From Belnapia mucosa (GTDB lineage: Bacteria > Pseudomonadota > Alphaproteobacteria > Acetobacterales > Acetobacteraceae): a stretch of DNA of 64,000 nt. The DNA lies in the NCBI RefSeq assembly GCF_016775475.1, contig NZ_JAEUXJ010000002.1, positions 348,013-412,012 of the forward strand, written 5' to 3'. Under the pieces are notes generated by a model that searched no databases, was not told the DNA's origin, and saw only the letters and a program-made list of their open reading frames with translations. This document shows positions 63,681-64,000 of this stretch, piece after piece; the first letter of the stretch is position 1; every line of letters starts with the position of its first letter. The translations under genes and the position numbers were made by a program.

Positions 63681-64000
63681 TCAATGGGCATGCTCGGCTT
63701 CGCCTTTGCCGAGTTCGGCTTTCAGGACGAAGCTGTTCGCAGTGGCGACCTGCTCGCCGGCTTGCGCGCCCGAGACCAGCTCGGCACTGCGCTCATCGCG
63801 GCGCCCCAGCACCACCTCGCGTTTGATGAATCCCCCCTCGGTGCGGACGAACACCACCGTCCTGCCTTCCACCGTCTGCAGGGCCTCGGTCGGCACGGAC
63901 AGCGCGACGCTCTGCGCCTCGGTCGCGATGCCGGCCGTGACGAAGGCGCCCGGCCGCCACCGCCCGTCCGGGTTCGGCAGCTCGGCCACTGCGCGCGCCG
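63681..64000 (-). CDS. Heavy-metal RND adaptor, C-terminal part (CzcB-like, partial)
   Basis: Only the last 106 or so residues are in the window; the 5' part lies beyond base 64000. The segment contains the C-terminal membrane-proximal domain: ELPNPDGRWRPGAFVTAGI, SVPTEALQTVEGRTVVFVRTEGGF, and VVLGRRDERSAELVSGAQAGEQVATANSFVLKAEL. It ends in a short metal-binding-looking tail EAEHAH. It is the periplasmic adaptor of the CzcA pump 12 nt downstream. Confidence 0.88.
   Translation of the reverse strand, partial: ARAVAELPNPDGRWRPGAFVTAGIATEAQSVALSVPTEALQTVEGRTVVFVRTEGGFIKREVVLGRRDERSAELVSGAQAGEQVATANSFVLKAELGKGEAEHAH

Overview
The window is very GC-rich, gene-dense DNA with short intergenic gaps, many 1-8 nt gene overlaps and several GTG or TTG starts. 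The gene content points to an alphaproteobacterium of the Acetobacteraceae/Roseomonadaceae type (Roseomonas-like). Supporting features are a Komagataeibacter-style cellulose operon with a fused BcsAB and a BcsD, a solute receptor of the Bug/TctC family, hydantoinase-type catabolic genes, and the conserved argD-argF-hslO block. The taxonomic call is inference from gene content, since no rRNA is present.

Layout. 0-4 kb: a two-subunit 3-oxoacid CoA-transferase, a tRNA-Ala(GGC) with its own promoter and terminator, a benzoylformate decarboxylase with all four active-site residues, and a divergent Asp/Glu-racemase-superfamily enzyme. 4-6.5 kb: a galactofuranose pair (glycosyltransferase and UDP-galactopyranose mutase). 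6.7-19.5 kb: mostly housekeeping genes (nth, a DUF2244 membrane protein, an XRE regulator, lnt, folE, recX, a GlcG-like protein, a PRC-barrel protein, argD-argF, hslO), three small lipoproteins and an FAH-family hydrolase.

19.7-31.4 kb: a complete cellulose-synthesis operon in the order bcsZ, a proline-rich gene in the ccpAx/bcsH position, bcsQ, bcsAB (one polypeptide), bcsC, bcsD. BcsA polymerises UDP-glucose and is controlled by c-di-GMP through PilZ. BcsB and BcsC carry the glucan across the periplasm and outer membrane, and BcsZ trims it. BcsD, probably with the proline-rich protein and the BcsQ ATPase, organises the terminal complexes. This is the most notable system in the window.

31.4-45.7 kb: a catabolic/transport region with hydantoinase A/B, a GT39-like membrane glycosyltransferase, an SMP-30 lactonase with an FAH hydrolase, an operon of class III CoA-transferase, M20 carbamoylase-type hydrolase and TTC38-like TPR protein, and a divergent operon of Bug receptor, quinone-oxidoreductase-like MDR and DHA2 exporter. 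45.7-50.3 kb: a HAE1-type RND pump with adaptor and a small cupin. 50.6-58.3 kb: a bacterial alpha-2-macroglobulin translationally coupled to pbpC and a UPF0178 protein. 58.3-59.7 kb: two small secreted proteins and an RluA-type pseudouridine synthase whose conserved N-terminus has no canonical start codon. 59.7-64 kb: a Tat-type beta-carbonic-anhydrase-like protein downstream of a CzcA-type divalent-metal RND pump, with its adaptor running off the window edge.

No intergenic stretch exceeds 300 bases. No CRISPR array, insertion sequence, prophage or integrase was seen.
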